DNA of 8,607 nt, taken from positions 1-8,607 of the forward strand of contig CANQUW010000041.1 of NCBI GenBank assembly GCA_947627145.1. The letters run 5' to 3'. The position numbers and the translations under genes are program-made. Source of the stretch: an uncultured Bacilli bacterium (GTDB lineage Bacteria > Bacillota_I > Bacilli_A > RF39 > UBA660). Under the pieces are notes generated by a model. The model had not been told where the DNA came from. It made no database searches and worked only from the letters and a program-made list of their open reading frames with translations. How positions within the stretch are numbered: position 1 is the first letter of the stretch; each line of letters begins with the position of its first letter. Shown here piece by piece: positions 1 to 5,510 of this stretch.

Positions 1-38
1 GATTAAGTGAACAAAAGATAAAAAATATATCTATTTAA
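1..38 (+). CDS. 3' end of a gene with an Rpn-family-like C-terminus (5' end outside the window)
   Basis: Reading from base 3, the window opens with LSEQKIKNISI followed by TAA at 36-38. Bases 1-2 (GA) would complete a GGA glycine codon or another codon ending in GA. This short tail matches the end of the next gene (FSEKQIKNICM), with S, E, I, K, N and I shared in the same order and spacing. Tails of the form G-(L/F)-S-x-x-x-I-K-x-I are typical of the C-terminus of Rpn/PD-(D/E)XK nuclease-family putative transposases. Only 11 codons are visible, so whether the gene is a full nuclease or another short tail cannot be told. Just 30 bp separate its stop from the next start, with no terminator between, so the two genes are probably cotranscribed. 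Confidence 0.6.
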   Translation, partial: LSEQKIKNISI

Positions 39-68
39 ATATCATTAAATAAATATGGAGGTAGTAAA

Positions 69-293
69 ATGACAGCAGATGATTATAAAAGATTTAGAGA
101 TGCATCAATAGAAGCAACAGAAAATATGTATAGGCAAATAGCGTATGATGCAGAAGAACGTGGTAAAACTGAGGGTAAAGATAAAGAAAAAATAGCTACT
201 GCAAAAAGATTATATAATGCTAATACTAGTATGGATGTTATAAAGACGGCTACTGGTTTTAGTGAAAAGCAAATAAAAAATATTTGTATGTAA
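69..293 (+). CDS. Small protein resembling a freestanding Rpn-family C-terminal tail
   Basis: This encodes 74 residues. An AGGAGG-type site (GGAGG at 57-61) lies 7 nt before the ATG, so the start is well supported. Residues 1-30 look like an amphipathic helix, residues 31-42 are a charged Gly/Glu/Lys run (ERGKTEGKDKEK), and residues 43-74 form the helical IATAKRLY...GFSEKQIKNI ending. That order matches the end of Rpn/PD-(D/E)XK nuclease-family transposase proteins, where an EGxEKG-type linker precedes AKxLL...GLSxEEI. The PD-(D/E)XK catalytic core is absent, and several in-frame stops (51, 63, 66) lie just upstream, so this is not simply a truncated reading of the upstream gene. It may be a decay remnant or a functional small protein. 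In E. coli, short C-terminal Rpn products made from internal starts inhibit the full-length toxic nuclease; a similar role here is inference. The family call rests on pattern recognition only. Confidence 0.65.
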   Translation: MTADDYKRFRDASIEATENMYRQIAYDAEERGKTEGKDKEKIATAKRLYNANTSMDVIKTATGFSEKQIKNICM

Positions 294-317
294 AATTAAA
301 TTTATATTATGACTGAT

Positions 318-348
318 AAGTATATGCATAGATATATACTTTTCTTTT
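318..348 (+). terminator. Probable intrinsic terminator after the Rpn-like pair
   Basis: The arms AAGTATAT (318-325) and ATATACTT (334-341) are perfectly complementary around an 8-nt loop and run into TTCTTTT. The stem is AT-rich and therefore weak, but it lies 25 bp past the stop and ahead of the ruvA promoter, where a terminator is expected. Confidence 0.5.
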
Positions 349-366
349 CAATATCAAAAAAATAAC

Positions 367-395
367 TTTAAATTAAATGGATGATAGTTTATAAT
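367..395 (+). promoter_or_regulatory. Candidate promoter for ruvA-ruvB-queA
   Basis: A perfect TATAAT (390-395) has TTTAAA (367-372) 17 bp upstream as a 4/6 match to the -35 consensus. Transcription would begin near 401-402, leaving a leader of about 15 nt with the AGGAGG (402-407) almost at the 5' end. That is tight, so an upstream start or read-through from the previous genes remains possible. Confidence 0.4.
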
Positions 396-415
396 AAATA
401 TAGGAGGAGAACAAA

Positions 416-973
416 ATGTATGATTATATAAAAGGTAAAGTTACAGAAATTTATAGTAACAGTATAACTGTAGAAGCTTTTGGTATTGGATATCTTATTA
501 ATACTCCTAATCCATATGAATTTAGAGAAAATGAAGAGTATAAAATATATGTATATCAACAAGTAAAAGAAGATGAACTTAGTTTATTCGGATTTTCCAA
601 AGAAGAAGAAAGAGAGTTATTTTTAAAATTAATCAATGTTAAAGGTCTTGGTTGTAAGATGGCATTGCCAATACTTGCAACAGGATCTATTTCTGGTATT
701 ATAGATGCTATTGAAAGAGAAAATATTTTATATCTTAAGAAATTTCCTAAGATTGGAGATAAACTTGCTAAACAAATAATACTTGATTTAAAAGGAAAAC
801 TTGGTGTAGTTGGACCATTACTTAATAATAGTGGTAATGCTGAAGAGTTACTTGAGGTACTTAAAGGGCTTGGTTATAAAGAAAAAGATATTAAGGGTGT
901 TATAGGTAAAGTTGATACTAGTAAAACTATTGAAGAACAAATTAAAGAAGCTCTTAAATTTTTATTAAAATAG
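416..973 (+). CDS. ruvA: Holliday junction branch migration complex subunit RuvA
   Basis: RuvA binds four-way DNA junctions as a tetramer and loads the RuvB motor for branch migration during recombinational repair. The 185-residue protein is slightly short for the family (about 195-205). Domain I (about 1-62) is the OB fold, starting MYDYIKGKV and ending QVKEDELSLFGF, with E52-D53 in the position of the acidic pin. Domain II has two helix-hairpin-helix motifs: VKGLGCKMA (75-83) and FPKIGDKLAKQ (110-120). The second differs from the usual IPGVGKKTAER, with Lys where Gly is common. A short linker (about 131-140) leads to domain III (141-185, starting NAEELLEVLKGLGY), which contacts RuvB. The start is set by GGAGGAGA at 403-410. 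Its TAG stop (971-973) overlaps the AGGAGG of ruvB, suggesting translational coupling. Confidence 0.96.
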   Translation: MYDYIKGKVTEIYSNSITVEAFGIGYLINTPNPYEFRENEEYKIYVYQQVKEDELSLFGFSKEEERELFLKLINVKGLGCKMALPILATGSISGIIDAIERENILYLKKFPKIGDKLAKQIILDLKGKLGVVGPLLNNSGNAEELLEVLKGLGYKEKDIKGVIGKVDTSKTIEEQIKEALKFLLK

Positions 974-982
974 GAGGAAACT

Positions 983-1984
983 ATGCAAGATAGAATTTTA
1001 ACTGAAGAAGAAATTACTGAAGATAAAGATACGGAAGAATCTATTAGACCTGAATCTATTAAAGAATATATTGGACAAAGTGATGTTAAAGAAAATATAA
1101 AAGTATTTATCGATTCTGCTAAAATAAGAGATGAAAGTCTAGATCATGTTTTACTTTATGGTCCTCCTGGACTTGGTAAGACTACTCTTGCACATATTAT
1201 TGCTAATGAACTTGGTAGTAATATTAAAACTGCAACTGGTCCTAGTATAGAAAAATCAGGTGACTTAGCGGCACTTTTATCATCTTTAGAACCAGGGGAT
1301 GTTTTATTTATTGATGAGATTCATAGAATACCTAAATATATAGAAGAAATACTTTATCCTGCTATGGAAGATTTTTCTTTAGATATTATTGTTGGTAATG
1401 ATACTAGCAGTCGTAATATAAAAATAGATCTTCCACCATTTACTTTAGTTGGAGCAACAACTAGAGCAGGGGATTTAACCTCTCCTTTAAGAGATCGTTT
1501 TGGTATTATCTCTAAACTTCAATATTATACAGTAGATGAATTAACTCAAATTATCAAAAGAACATCACGTGTTTTAAATGTTCCAATAGAAGATGATGCA
1601 GCACGTGAACTTGCAAGTCGTTCTCGTGGAACTCCTAGAATTGCTAATCGTTTATTTAAAAGAGTAAGAGATTTTGCTTTAGTTGAAGGACTTAGTGCAA
1701 TAGATAAAGATATTACAAAAAAAGCACTTGATAGACTTAAAGTTGATAGCTTAGGATTAGATGAAGTGGACCACCAATTGCTTAGATCAATTATTTATAA
1801 ATTTAATGGAGGACCAGTAGGTGTAGAGTCTATCGCTTCAACTATTGGAGAAGAAGTATCTACAATAGAAGATGTTTATGAACCATTTTTACTACAAAAT
1901 GGACTTTTAAAAAGAACATCACGTGGTCGTGTTGTTACTAAAAGAGGTTATGAGGCTTTAGGACTTGAAGAACCATCATCATAG
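983..1984 (+). CDS. ruvB: Holliday junction branch migration ATPase RuvB
   Basis: This AAA+ ATPase forms hexameric rings on DNA arms flanking the RuvA-bound junction and pumps DNA using ATP. At 333 residues it is full length. Visible motifs are [11 protein letters not shown] near the N-terminus (22-32), Walker [10 protein letters not shown] (60-68), Walker B VLFIDE (107-112), the sensor-1 region GATTRAG (157-163), and LRDRFG (169-174), which carries the arginine-finger region. [10 protein letters not shown] is the sensor-2 segment. The C-terminal winged-helix DNA-binding domain ends with [17 protein letters not shown]. All key residues look intact. It lies 9 nt after ruvA, with the Shine-Dalgarno (972-977) sharing bases with the ruvA stop. 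Its own TAG stop likewise overlaps the Shine-Dalgarno of queA. Confidence 0.98.
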   Translation: MQDRILTEEEITEDKDTEESIRPESIKEYIGQSDVKENIKVFIDSAKIRDESLDHVLLYGPPGLGKTTLAHIIANELGSNIKTATGPSIEKSGDLAALLSSLEPGDVLFIDEIHRIPKYIEEILYPAMEDFSLDIIVGNDTSSRNIKIDLPPFTLVGATTRAGDLTSPLRDRFGIISKLQYYTVDELTQIIKRTSRVLNVPIEDDAARELASRSRGTPRIANRLFKRVRDFALVEGLSAIDKDITKKALDRLKVDSLGLDEVDHQLLRSIIYKFNGGPVGVESIASTIGEEVSTIEDVYEPFLLQNGLLKRTSRGRVVTKRGYEALGLEEPSS

Positions 1985-1995
1985 GAGGCAGTTTT

Positions 1996-3021
1996 ATGAA
2001 TTTAGAAGATTTTGATTATAATTTACCAGAAGAGTTAATTGCGCAAACACCAATAAAAAAGAGAGATACATCTCGTCTTATGGTATTAAATAGAGAAAAT
2101 GAAACTATAGAAGATAAACATTTTTATAATATAAAAGATTATCTTAAAAAAGGAGATGTTTTAGTACTTAACGATACTAAAGTATTACCTGCAAGACTTA
2201 TTGGAGAAAAACGTGATACAGGAGCAGTTATTGAAATATTACTTCTTAAAAATATAGAAGGAGATATTTGGGAATGTTTATGTAAGCCAGCAAGAAGAAT
2301 AAAAGAAGGTACAATTGTTGAGTTTGGAGGAGGACTTTTAAAAGCAGAATGTATTAAAACTGAAGATGAAGGTATACGTCATTTTAAACTTTTATATGAA
2401 GGAATACTTTATGAAATATTAGATAAATTAGGTACTATGCCTCTTCCACCATACATCCATGAAAAACTAGATAATCAAGACAGATATCAAACAGTATATG
2501 CCAAAGAAGTTGGTAGTGCAGCAGCACCTACAGCAGGACTTCATTTTACAAAAGAACTAATGAAAGAATTAGAAGATAAAGGTGTAATCATAACTTTTGT
2601 TACACTTCATGTTGGACTTGGTACATTTAGACCAGTAGAAGTCGATGATATTCTAAAGCACAAAATGCATGAAGAATTTTATTCCATGACTAAAGAGACA
2701 GCAGACATCCTAAATAAAGCAAAAGAAGAAAATAGAAGAATAATATCTGTTGGAACTACTTCTACTAGAGTTTTAGAAACTATAAGAAGTGAAAACGATA
2801 AATTTATTGAAACTAGTGGATGGACTAATATATTTATTTATCCTGGATATGAGTTCAAAGCTATTGATGGATTAATCACTAACTTTCATTTACCTAAGTC
2901 AACTCTCATAATGTTAGTATCCGCTCTTGCAGGAAGAGAATTTATATTAAAAGCTTATAAAGAAGCAGTAGATAAAAAATATAGATTTTTCTCATTTGGA
3001 GATGCTATGCTAATCATTTAA
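1996..3021 (+). CDS. queA: S-adenosylmethionine:tRNA ribosyltransferase-isomerase QueA
   Basis: QueA transfers and isomerises the ribosyl group of S-adenosylmethionine onto 7-aminomethyl-7-deazaguanine at the tRNA wobble position (34), making epoxyqueuosine. The 341-residue protein is full length. Family motifs in order are [68 protein letters not shown], a block ending [21 protein letters not shown], and the terminal [12 protein letters not shown]. It follows ruvB by 11 nt with AGGAGG at 1983-1988 and closes the operon. The common downstream partner tgt is not in this window, where rpmG follows instead, so the other queuosine enzymes must be encoded elsewhere or precursor is salvaged. Confidence 0.98.
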   Translation: MNLEDFDYNLPEELIAQTPIKKRDTSRLMVLNRENETIEDKHFYNIKDYLKKGDVLVLNDTKVLPARLIGEKRDTGAVIEILLLKNIEGDIWECLCKPARRIKEGTIVEFGGGLLKAECIKTEDEGIRHFKLLYEGILYEILDKLGTMPLPPYIHEKLDNQDRYQTVYAKEVGSAAAPTAGLHFTKELMKELEDKGVIITFVTLHVGLGTFRPVEVDDILKHKMHEEFYSMTKETADILNKAKEENRRIISVGTTSTRVLETIRSENDKFIETSGWTNIFIYPGYEFKAIDGLITNFHLPKSTLIMLVSALAGREFILKAYKEAVDKKYRFFSFGDAMLII

Positions 3022-3056
3022 AAATCAATTTTTAAATTAACTAGAAAAATTGTTTT
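3021..3056 (+). terminator. Possible weak terminator after queA
   Basis: CAATTTTT (3026-3033) pairs with AAAAATTG (3045-3052). Beyond a one-base bulge at 3025, AAAA (3021-3024) can pair with TTTT (3053-3056). The hairpin touches the queA stop codon and is almost wholly A-T, so its strength is doubtful. The location between queA and the strong rpmG promoter fits. Confidence 0.4.
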
Positions 3057-3090
3057 AATAATAATTTTTGCACTTTTTACATAAAATACT

Positions 3091-3118
3091 TTGAAAAATT
3101 CAACTTTTCTGTTATAAT
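3091..3118 (+). promoter_or_regulatory. Strong promoter for rpmG-efp
   Basis: TTGAAA (3091-3096) and TATAAT (3113-3118) are separated by 16 bp, and TG at 3110-3111 makes an extended -10 (TGTTATAAT). Transcription would start near 3125, just before the Shine-Dalgarno. This excludes an ATG at 3120, within the promoter, as the rpmG start. Confidence 0.75.
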
Positions 3119-3146
3119 ATTGAAAGACGTAAGGAGGGAAACTATT

Positions 3147-3311
3147 ATGGCAAAAGTAGGAAACAGACAAAATAAAACTTTTAAATGTACAGAATGCGGT
3201 GAAAAAAACTATCGTGAATCAAAAAATGTAAGAAATACAACATCTCGTCTAGAAATTTCTAAATATTGTCCTAGATGTAGAAAACATACTATACATAAAG
3301 AAGAAAAATAA
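3147..3311 (+). CDS. rpmG: Large ribosomal subunit protein bL33 (zinc-binding form)
   Basis: This is a small component of the 50S subunit near the E site. The 54-residue protein begins [18 protein letters not shown] and ends [15 protein letters not shown]. Two CxxC pairs (C14/C17 and C41/C44) form a zinc ribbon, so this is the C+ type rather than the zinc-free paralogue made under zinc limitation in some Firmicutes. The chosen ATG has AGGAGG at 3132-3137, 9 nt upstream. An in-frame ATG 27 nt earlier (3120) would overlap the promoter and lacks a ribosome site, so it is rejected. It is the first gene of a two-gene unit with efp, 21 nt apart. Confidence 0.95.
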   Translation: MAKVGNRQNKTFKCTECGEKNYRESKNVRNTTSRLEISKYCPRCRKHTIHKEEK

Positions 3312-3332
3312 TTATTATAGGGGTGAAATGTT

Positions 3333-3890
3333 ATGATTAGTACAAATGATTTTAAAAATGGAATGACTATAGAAGTCGATAATAATATATATACTATTTT
3401 AGAGTTTCAACATGTTAAACCAGGTAAAGGTCCTGCTTTTGTTAGAACTAAACTTAAAAATCTAAGAACTGGTTCAACAATAGATAAGACTTTTAATGCT
3501 GGAGTTAAAGTTGGTACAGCTCATATAGATAAAAAAGCTATGCAATTTTTATATTCTATGGCTGATACGTACTATTTCATGGATATGAGTACGTATGAAC
3601 AAGTAGAATTAAAAAAAGATATGATTGAAGATAGTATTAAATATTTAAAAGAGAATTTAGAAGTAGAAGTAATATTCTTCGAAGGAGAACTTTTAGGACT
3701 AAATCTTCCAGATAAAGTTACTATGAAAATAGTAAAAAGTGAAGAAGCAGTTAAAGGTAATACAACAAGTGGTGCTATGAAAGATGCCGAAGTTGAAACA
3801 GGATATACTCTAAAAGTACCTTTATTTGTAAAAGAAGGAGAAGAAATAGTAATTTCTACTAAAGACGGTAAATATGTTTCAAGAGCGTAA
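3333..3890 (+). CDS. efp: Translation elongation factor P
   Basis: EF-P binds between the P and E sites and relieves ribosomes stalled at consecutive prolines. The 185-residue length is standard. The N-terminal KOW-like domain (about 1-65) carries the loop KPGKGPAF, with K32 at the position that is post-translationally modified in many bacteria. The PGKGP loop is the Bacillus-type form, whose lysine carries 5-aminopentanol in B. subtilis; modification here is unknown. Two OB-type domains follow (about 66-127 and 130-185), ending in the family's GEEIV...GKYVSRA. The start is set by AGGGGTG at 3319-3325. It is cotranscribed with rpmG, and its TAA stop lies inside the terminator hairpin. Confidence 0.97.
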   Translation: MISTNDFKNGMTIEVDNNIYTILEFQHVKPGKGPAFVRTKLKNLRTGSTIDKTFNAGVKVGTAHIDKKAMQFLYSMADTYYFMDMSTYEQVELKKDMIEDSIKYLKENLEVEVIFFEGELLGLNLPDKVTMKIVKSEEAVKGNTTSGAMKDAEVETGYTLKVPLFVKEGEEIVISTKDGKYVSRA

Positions 3891-3909
3891 TTAACGCTTT
3901 TTTCTTTTT
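3881..3909 (+). terminator. Intrinsic terminator of rpmG-efp, overlapping the efp stop
   Basis: AAGAGCGT (3881-3888) pairs with ACGCTTTT (3894-3901), including one G-U pair, around the loop AATTA, followed by TTCTTTTT. The efp TAA (3888-3890) lies at the top of the 5' arm. The GC-containing core (AGCGT/ACGCT) plus T-tract make this the clearest single-direction terminator in the window. Confidence 0.8.
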
Positions 3910-3953
3910 AATGTAAAATGGAAATATTTATATTACTATTTAATACATTATAA

Positions 3954-3962
3954 TGTTATAAT
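3954..3962 (+). promoter_or_regulatory. Extended -10 promoter for the DUF5684-like gene
   Basis: TGTTATAAT (3954-3962) is the same extended -10 as upstream of rpmG. A -35 is poor (TTACTA at 3933-3938, 18-bp spacer), as expected where a TGn extension substitutes. A second TATAAT at 3949-3954 is an alternative. The Shine-Dalgarno AAGGAGG (3971-3977) follows. Confidence 0.6.
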
Positions 3963-3986
3963 ATATAAAGAAGGAGGAAAAGTAGT

Positions 3987-4748
3987 ATGAATGATGCAGA
4001 AGTATTATCAGAAATAAAAGAAATATTTCTAAGTGGGAATTTCGGAAGTACCGAAGAAGTACTTTTTGGATTATTAATCATTGTTGGAGCATTATTATTA
4101 GTAATCGCTCTTATAGGATTAGTTTTTCTAATTTTAGACGTTATAGGAAAATGGAGAATGTTTAAAAAGGCTGGAGAATCAGGTTGGAAAGCACTTATCC
4201 CAGTTTATAGTACTTATATACAATGTGAAATAGTTGGAATAAGCCCATGGTGGTTACTTGTTATATTTATATGTTATTTAATAGCTAGTTTCTTTACACC
4301 ATTTAAATTTATTTGTGAAATAGTAGTTGTATATTTTTCTATAATTATCTCTTTAAGCACTGCAAGAAGTTATGGAAAGACAGATGGATTTGGTATTGGA
4401 CTTTTCTTATTATCTCCAGTATTTAATATGATATTAGGTTTTGATAATAGTAAATATGAAGGTAAAAAACCAGTTGGAGACTTATTATATACAACTATAA
4501 CAGAACAAGAAAAAACTAAAACAGAAGTTAAAAATACAAATGCTAGTAACAAAACTAAAAGTACTAAAAAAAGTCCAGCAAAGAAAACTACAACTACTAA
4601 GAAAGTGCCAGCTAAGAAATCAACAAAAACTACAACTAAAAAATCACAACCTAAGAAAAAAGAAACTACAAGAAAAACAAAAGCTGCACCTAAAAAAGCA
4701 ACAACTAGAAAAAAGACTACAACAACTAAAAAGACAACAAAAAAATAA
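3987..4748 (+). CDS. DUF5684-like integral membrane protein with a Lys/Thr-rich H1-like C-terminal tail
   Basis: This 253-residue protein has two distinct halves. Residues 1-160 are membrane-embedded, with hydrophobic segments at about 25-53, 87-104, 107-125 and 133-152. Conserved-looking features are WRMFKKAGESGWKALIPVY (56-74), PWWLL (87-91), RSYGKTDGFGIGLFLL (127-142) and FDNSKY (152-157). This layout fits the DUF5684 family (sometimes annotated beside signal peptidase I), whose biochemical function is not established. Residues 175-253 are a low-complexity tail with about 29 Lys and 24 Thr in 79 residues, containing SPAKK, VPAKK, QPKKK and APKK motifs like histone H1/HU-type tails. The tail would be disordered and strongly basic, and may bind nucleic acid, membrane lipid or wall polymers. 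AAGGAGG at 3971-3977 sets the start. It is monocistronic and convergent with the next gene. Confidence 0.75.
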   Translation: MNDAEVLSEIKEIFLSGNFGSTEEVLFGLLIIVGALLLVIALIGLVFLILDVIGKWRMFKKAGESGWKALIPVYSTYIQCEIVGISPWWLLVIFICYLIASFFTPFKFICEIVVVYFSIIISLSTARSYGKTDGFGIGLFLLSPVFNMILGFDNSKYEGKKPVGDLLYTTITEQEKTKTEVKNTNASNKTKSTKKSPAKKTTTTKKVPAKKSTKTTTKKSQPKKKETTRKTKAAPKKATTRKKTTTTKKTTKK

Positions 4749-4774
4749 AAGTTTAAATTCAAACTTTTATTTTT
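4741..4774. terminator. Bidirectional terminator shared by two convergent genes
   Basis: A 14-bp perfect inverted repeat (4741-4754 with 4761-4774) surrounds the 6-nt loop AAATTC. T-tracts follow it on both strands (the + strand continues with T to 4777, and the minus strand reads into the A-rich end of the upstream gene). The + gene's TAA (4746-4748) and the minus gene's stop (4767-4769) lie in opposite arms. Confidence 0.8.
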
Positions 4775-5327
4775 TTTCTACTTTACTAGTATATTTTGGT
4801 AAAATACTTTCACCAATAGCATCCACTTTATAAGTATATATATATTTGTCATAAGAAGCTTTGATATCATAAACAGCTGAATAAGTATCTTTCTTTAAAT
4901 CAACTTTTAAAAAATCAATATCTTTAATATCAGCCTTTAAATCATTAGCAACTAATTCTTTAGCACGAGTTTTAGAAACATATTCATAATGTATTGGACT
5001 TTCAAAATTTTTATCAGGATAATCATCAAAATTATTTTTAATTATCTTACCAGTATCAGCATCAATAACAAAATTAAATATTATAGCATTATAATCAATT
5101 TCTACAGTATATTGATTTTTATCTTCGTCAAGATTAACTTCTCTAAAAATAACTTTATCTTTATCAAACTTTGTTTTTTTGAGAACTATATTTTTAGCTT
5201 TACTATCATTTACTGGACCATAACCAGATAAACAAAACCAAACTACTAATAAAATTACAAGTATTAATCCAATTAAAATTATTAAATTCTTTTTATCATT
5301 CAATAAAAAATCTTTTATTTTTTTCAT
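4767..5327 (-). CDS. Membrane-anchored protein with two PepSY-like domains
   Basis: This 186-residue protein has a short basic N-terminus, one hydrophobic helix (about 14-34) and an extracytoplasmic part, so it is probably an N-in/C-out membrane anchor. Two consecutive PepSY-like units are visible. Residues 43-97 (SKAKNIVLKKTKF...YTVEIDY...FVIDADTGKII) and residues 117-175 (SKTRAKELVANDL...YSAVYDI...YTYKVDAIGESIL) share the pattern helix, strand, strand, D-x-x-x-G-x-I-(I/L). PepSY domains occur in protease inhibitory propeptides and in YpmB-like cell-envelope proteins, so a role in restraining or assisting an extracellular enzyme or envelope complex is possible, but no partner is proven. The start has AAGGAGG on the minus strand (5337-5343), 9 nt before the ATG. 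It is divergent from the large pilin-like gene, sharing a 183-bp intergenic region. Confidence 0.75.
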   Translation of the reverse strand: MKKIKDFLLNDKKNLIILIGLILVILLVVWFCLSGYGPVNDSKAKNIVLKKTKFDKDKVIFREVNLDEDKNQYTVEIDYNAIIFNFVIDADTGKIIKNNFDDYPDKNFESPIHYEYVSKTRAKELVANDLKADIKDIDFLKVDLKKDTYSAVYDIKASYDKYIYTYKVDAIGESILPKYTSKVEKK

Positions 5328-5354
5328 ATTTTAACTCCTCCTTATTATGACATT

Positions 5355-5383
5355 ATTTTATCATATCAAAACAAAAAAAACAA
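5355..5383 (-). promoter_or_regulatory. Promoter for the PepSY-domain gene
   Basis: On the minus strand, TTGTTT (complement of 5378-5383) lies 17 bp from TAAAAT (complement of 5355-5360). The preceding TGA gives an extended -10, TGATAAAAT. This sits 12 bp upstream of the Shine-Dalgarno. Confidence 0.55.
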
Positions 5384-5393
5384 TTAACAGATT

Positions 5394-5420
5394 ATTATTT
5401 AAATAAAAATATTAAATAAT
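5394..5420. repeat. 27-bp inverted repeat between divergent promoters
   Basis: ATTATTTAA (5394-5402) and TTAAATAAT (5412-5420) are a perfect 9-bp inverted repeat around 9 nt. It lies just outside both -35 regions of the divergent PepSY and pilin-like genes, where a shared operator could sit. The sequence is pure A/T, so chance is a serious alternative. Confidence 0.35.
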
Positions 5421-5462
5421 GTAAATAAAAACAGTTTTAGTATTTTATATAAAAAAAAATTA

Positions 5463-5471
5463 TGATATAAT
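5463..5471 (+). promoter_or_regulatory. Extended -10 promoter for the pilin-like gene
   Basis: TGATATAAT (5463-5471) matches TGnTATAAT perfectly. The -35 is weak (TTTTAT at 5443-5448, 17-bp spacer). Transcription should start near 5478, giving a leader of about 33 nt containing AAAGGAG (5493-5499). Confidence 0.6.
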
Positions 5472-5510
5472 TTATATGATAGTTATAGTCCGAAAGGAGT
5501 GCTTTTAACA

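Noticed and set aside
69..293. A complete transposase or insertion sequence at the left edge
   Set aside because: Only a tail-like domain is present. I saw no terminal inverted repeats or target duplication, and Rpn-family proteins are not flanked by classical IS ends.
3120..3146. Upstream in-frame ATG giving a nine-residue longer L33
   Set aside because: It overlaps the -10 element (3113-3118) and would lie before the predicted transcription start. The ATG at 3147 has a proper AGGAGG and gives the usual L33 N-terminus.
4370..4762. Minus-strand open frame opposite the Lys/Thr-rich tail
   Set aside because: It encodes a Val/Phe/Leu low-complexity string that is just the complement of AAA/ACA codons, and it has no ribosome site. 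The + strand gene is the real one.
4540..4833. A + strand open frame overlapping the tail in another frame
   Set aside because: It is a low-complexity Lys/Gln/Leu shadow of the repeat-rich tail that runs through the terminator hairpin, with no ribosome site.
4989..5231. A + strand open frame opposite the PepSY gene
   Set aside because: It is an Ile/Phe/Asn-rich translation of AT-rich antisense DNA. The minus-strand gene has recognisable domains, a ribosome site and a promoter.
5499..5510. GTG start for the pilin-like gene
   Set aside because: The GTG overlaps the AAAGGAG ribosome site. The ATG at 5511 has that site 11 nt upstream and gives a normal short basic prepilin leader.
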